Of a stretch of 7,625 bases of DNA, positions 5,446-7,625 are shown piece after piece. The notes below the pieces were generated by a model. That model saw only the letters and a program-made list of their open reading frames with translations. It had not been told where the DNA came from and searched no databases. The first letter of the stretch is position 1; each line of letters begins with the position of its first letter. Made by a program: the position numbers and the translations under genes. Where the stretch lies: positions 1 through 7,625 of the forward strand of contig JACQHM010000119.1 of NCBI GenBank assembly GCA_016199025.1, written 5' to 3'. This DNA comes from Candidatus Methylomirabilota bacterium. GTDB lineage: Bacteria > Methylomirabilota > Methylomirabilia > Methylomirabilales > JACQHM01.

Positions 5446-6855
5446 CTAGCCCAGGGGCGGACGTCGGTCGGTCCAAGGTCTCGCGGCCTCGAAGGCGGCC
5501 GCGGCCTTCAAGACCGTGATGTCGTCATACCGGCGGCCGACGATCTGAAGTCCGATCGGGAGGCCATCGGCCGTCCACCCGCAGGGGACCGTGGCCGCCG
5601 GTTGGCCCGTCAAGTTGAACGGGAAGGTAAATGCAAACCATCCCCGGCGTGAGATCCCTTGGGCCGCGATATCCTTCGGCCCCTCGATCCCTACCGCGAA
5701 GGGCGGAACCGCCACGGTCGGGGTGAGGAGCAGGTCGTGTCGCTCAAAGAACCGACGGACGATGTCCCACATGGCCGCCCGCCGGAAGGAGGCCTGCATC
5801 AGTTGGAAGGCACTGATCGTCTGCCCCTCCTCGATAATCCTCACCAGAGGGGGGTCAATCCGGTCCCGCCACTCTGGGAGGTACTCGCCTAATCGGGCCC
5901 CGATGCCGGCATAGAAGAGGGTGGCCCAGATCGGCTCCGGGTCCTCGAAGCCGGGATCGGCCTGTTCCAGATGGCATCCAAGATCTGCAAACGTTTTCAC
6001 GGCAGCCGTCGTGACCACCCTGACCTGGGGGTCAACGTTGGCGTGGCCAAGATCCGGGCTCCAAGCCACCTTGAGACCCTGGATGCCACCCTGGAGGGCC
6101 TGCAAATAATCCACCCCACTGGCAGGAAGGGAGTTCCTGTCGCGTTCATCGGGCCCGGCGATGACGTTCAACATGAGGGCCGCATCACGCACCGTCCGGG
6201 TCATCGGCCCCGCATGGGACAAGGTCTCGGCGGCGCTCGGGGGATAGACGGGGACCCGCCCAAAGGAAGGTTTGAACCCGAAGATCCCCGAGAAGCTGGA
6301 AGGGATCCGGATGGACCCACCGCCATCCGTCCCCACCGCTAAAGGCCCCAGCCCGGCCGCTACCGCCGCCCCCGCCCCCCCGCTGGAACCCCCCGGGGTC
6401 CGGTCCAGGTTCCAGGGACTCCTCGTGATCCCGAAAACCAGGTTATCTGTCACCCCCTTCCACCCGAACTCCGGACTGTTGGTCTTCCCCAGGATGATCG
6501 CCCCTGCCCCCTTCAGCCGCTCCACCGCCGGGGCATCTTCCTCCGGGACAAAATGCTCGTAGAGCTTCGATCCCCACGTCGTCCGTACTCCCTTGGTGAT
6601 GATCAGGTCTTTGATGGACACCGGGACCCCATGAAGGGGGCCGAGAGGGTCCCCCCGCAGAACGGCCGCCTCGGCCTCCCTGGCAGCTTTTCGAGCCGCT
6701 TCGGCTGTGACGGTACAGTAGGCGTTCAACCCAGGGTTCAGGCGCTCGATCCTGGCCAGGATGGCATCGATCACCTCCACGGGAGACACCCGTTTGGCAC
6801 GGATCGCTTGTGCCATCTCCGTGGCAGGCATGTAACAGAGATCATCGGTTGGCAT
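5446..6855 (-). CDS. Amidase-signature family hydrolase
   Basis: A 469-residue cytoplasmic amidase, normal length for the family, which hydrolyses C-N bonds of carboxamides to acid and ammonia or amine. The Ser-cisSer-Lys triad is complete: Lys82 in VSIKDL, Ser157 in the PGGSSGG loop, and the nucleophile Ser181 in GTDGGGSIRIPS. The C-terminal region keeps LTGQPAATVPCG (415-426) and GLPIGLQIVG (431-440). The start at 6855 is set by GGAGG seven bases upstream. The same frame stays open a further 642 bases, but that extension is low-complexity and antisense to the transposase, so it is not coding. No gatB or gatC lies nearby, so it is unlikely to be the tRNA amidotransferase A subunit. The substrate is unknown; aryl-acylamide, nitrile-derived or carbamate-type amides are all possible. 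It has its own upstream promoter and is a single-gene unit. Confidence 0.94.
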   Translation of the reverse strand: MPTDDLCYMPATEMAQAIRAKRVSPVEVIDAILARIERLNPGLNAYCTVTAEAARKAAREAEAAVLRGDPLGPLHGVPVSIKDLIITKGVRTTWGSKLYEHFVPEEDAPAVERLKGAGAIILGKTNSPEFGWKGVTDNLVFGITRSPWNLDRTPGGSSGGAGAAVAAGLGPLAVGTDGGGSIRIPSSFSGIFGFKPSFGRVPVYPPSAAETLSHAGPMTRTVRDAALMLNVIAGPDERDRNSLPASGVDYLQALQGGIQGLKVAWSPDLGHANVDPQVRVVTTAAVKTFADLGCHLEQADPGFEDPEPIWATLFYAGIGARLGEYLPEWRDRIDPPLVRIIEEGQTISAFQLMQASFRRAAMWDIVRRFFERHDLLLTPTVAVPPFAVGIEGPKDIAAQGISRRGWFAFTFPFNLTGQPAATVPCGWTADGLPIGLQIVGRRYDDITVLKAAAAFEAARPWTDRRPPLG

Positions 6856-6862
6856 CGGCCTG

Positions 6863-6867
6863 CCTCC
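6863..6867 (-). promoter_or_regulatory. Ribosome binding site of the amidase
   Basis: GGAGG on the minus strand, seven bases before the ATG at 6855. An earlier in-frame ATG at 6894 has nothing comparable upstream, so the shorter protein is preferred. Confidence 0.8.
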
Positions 6868-6912
6868 ATCTAGGGAATAAGGTTCATCAACCATTTTGAG
6901 CGGTGGACTACT

Positions 6913-6941
6913 AGTATTGAGAGAAGAGAGGTGGTTGTCAA
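6913..6941 (-). promoter_or_regulatory. Promoter of the amidase gene
   Basis: On the minus strand a perfect TTGACA (6941 to 6936), a 17-base spacer, and AATACT (6918 to 6913) form a sigma70-type promoter. The predicted start near 6906 gives a leader of about 50 bases that contains the ribosome site. If this promoter is native to the amidase, the insertion element must begin to the right of 6941. Confidence 0.5.
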
Positions 6942-7005
6942 CGGAAGAGTTGCGGGGGCCATCCGTCGAAGGTGGTGAGCGTCGATCCAGCCCTGACGAA
7001 TGGAC

Positions 7006-7070
7006 TTTTTTCGCACAGAATTTGTTGCCATGGACTTGCTGGAACAGCGGGAGGAGAGTTTTTTTTCGCA
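7006..7070. repeat. Ten-base direct repeat TTTTTTCGCA
   Basis: TTTTTTCGCA occurs at 7006-7015 and again at 7061-7070, each in a T-rich stretch just ahead of the transposase. ATGGACTT also recurs at 7000-7007 and 7030-7037. These may be transposase-binding sites near the element's end, or remains of a small local duplication. Confidence 0.3.
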
Positions 7071-7136
7071 ATCTTTTCTTGAACCCCCTGGCGCTCGGGA
7101 GTATCTTCTTGGGTACGAATTGAAGGGGCGATGGGA

Positions 7137-7142
7137 GGAGGG
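7137..7142 (+). promoter_or_regulatory. Ribosome binding site of the transposase
   Basis: GGAGGG at 7137-7142 lies seven bases before the ATG at 7150. It favours that start, although the same frame is open back to an ATG at 7000 that has no clear ribosome site. Confidence 0.5.
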
Positions 7143-7149
7143 GGGGACC

Positions 7150-7625
7150 ATGGCCGTGACAGACCGGGAGCAGCCAATGGGAAAGCGGGGCGGTGCAGCG
7201 GACGAGGCAGAGCAGCAGCAGGACCTGCTGCCGTGTTTTTTGGGGACCTTCCGGCATGACTTTGGGGGGGTGAGCGAGTGGGTGCGGGGGGTGGACGATC
7301 CCCGTCAGCCCTCCTCCATCACGTATTTCGTTGGCGTTCCTGGTGTTTGCAGGCCTGTTGCTGTTCGTCTGCCATTTGGGGTCTCGCCGCCAGTTCAATG
7401 CACGGGTTCGAGGCACTGGGGCCTCCCGGGCCAAGTTTGGGACCTTGTTTGGGGTCGAGCAGGTCCCGCATGGGGACACCCTCAATGGGGCTTTCAAGCG
7501 GTTGGCTCCCGGGCAGGTTCAGGAAGTGGTCTGCCAGATGGTGGAGACCCTCATCCGCCGGAAGGTGCTCTATCCGTATCGGCTGCTGGATCGGTACTTT
7601 CTGATCGCGATCGATGGCACCGGAC
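7150..7625 (+). pseudogene. IS transposase (DDE type), N-terminal part, apparently frameshifted, cut by window edge
   Basis: Two reading frames together encode one transposase-like protein. The first frame, from ATG 7150, gives DLLPCFLGTFRHDF and then VRGVDDPRQPSSITY, ending at 7326. The second, from 7328, continues with SLAFLVFAGLLLFVCHLGSR, then PHGDTLNGAFKRL, a VETLIRRKVLYPYRLL segment and IAIDGTG at the window end. The Asp of IDGTG (codon 7613-7615) is probably the first catalytic Asp of the RNase H-like core. The 'DPR' segment leading into a hydrophobic helix and an arginine is normally continuous in this kind of transposase, so the break at the T run 7326-7328 looks like one extra base. 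The remaining catalytic residues are outside the window. The exact IS family is not certain; an IS4-superfamily or unclassified (ISNCY) type is likely. It could be a dead copy, a sequencing error, or a frameshift used in translation. Confidence 0.7.

Larger units (their letters stand above)
7000..7625 (+). mobile_element. Left part of an insertion sequence, boundary not resolved
   Basis: The right end of the window holds the first portion of a DDE transposase gene. The element's left end must lie between the amidase promoter (6941) and the transposase coding start, but I could not identify a terminal inverted repeat because the other end is outside the window. The region 6942-7130 is richer in T runs than its surroundings, which fits foreign DNA. 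Confidence 0.55.

Noticed and set aside
6856..7497. Extension of the amidase frame by 214 codons on the minus strand
   Set aside because: The amidase family alignment starts at residue MPTDD (6855), which has a proper ribosome site. The extension is Pro/Lys/Arg-rich without domain features and lies antisense to the transposase.
7278..7604. 108-codon plus-strand frame with a Ser/Cys/Trp-rich product
   Set aside because: The frame starting at 7328 over the same bases gives a clear transposase sequence including IDGTG, so this one is a shadow.
1..7625. Search for tRNA, rRNA, riboswitch, CRISPR array or toxin-antitoxin pair
   Set aside because: No cloverleaf, regularly spaced repeats or small paired genes could be supported by eye. 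Nearly all of the window is covered by protein genes, with intergenic gaps under 300 bases.

Overview
This is a G+C-rich bacterial window with no RNA genes, CRISPR array or phage genes that I can see. A periplasmic quinoprotein with its cytochrome partner and a TonB-type protein point to a Gram-negative (diderm) cell. The mix of lanthanide-type PQQ dehydrogenase, HpcH/HpaI aldolase, amidase and O-methyltransferase would suit an uncultured soil or subsurface lineage such as Methylomirabilota/NC10, Rokubacteria or a proteobacterial methylotroph. That placement is a low-confidence guess from gene content; no marker gene is present.

Layout. (1) 1-2350, minus strand: a three-gene oxidation cassette. 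A PQQ-dependent alcohol dehydrogenase with the Asp-x-Asp lanthanide signature is followed by a small class I cytochrome c and then by a MoxJ/XoxJ-type periplasmic binding protein cut by the left edge. The genes overlap or nearly touch, so this reads as an operon of the xoxF-xoxG-xoxJ type. (2) 2351-2623: a divergent regulatory region with candidate promoters on both strands and a 6-bp inverted repeat formed by two TTGACG boxes. (3) 2624-3427, plus: an HpcH/HpaI-family class II aldolase, ending at a small hairpin terminator. (4) 3448-4488, minus: a SAM-dependent O-methyltransferase of the plant COMT/acetylserotonin-methyltransferase type, convergent with the aldolase. (5) 4591-5430, plus: a one-pass membrane protein with a TonB/TolA C-terminal domain. 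(6) 5446-6855, minus: an amidase-signature hydrolase with its own promoter. (7) about 7000-7625, plus: the 5' part of an insertion-sequence transposase that carries an apparent one-base frameshift and runs off the right edge.

How they work together. The dehydrogenase oxidises an alcohol in the periplasm, the cytochrome takes the electrons, and the binding protein is the accessory usually needed for dehydrogenase function. The divergent aldolase could make or consume aldehydes and pyruvate, but a metabolic link to the dehydrogenase is only suggested by position. The methyltransferase, TonB-like protein and amidase stand as single-gene units with unrelated roles. I see no convincing undescribed system. 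The points most worth a second look are the lanthanide-type cassette with its divergent control region, the frameshifted transposase, and the possibly leaderless TonB-family gene.
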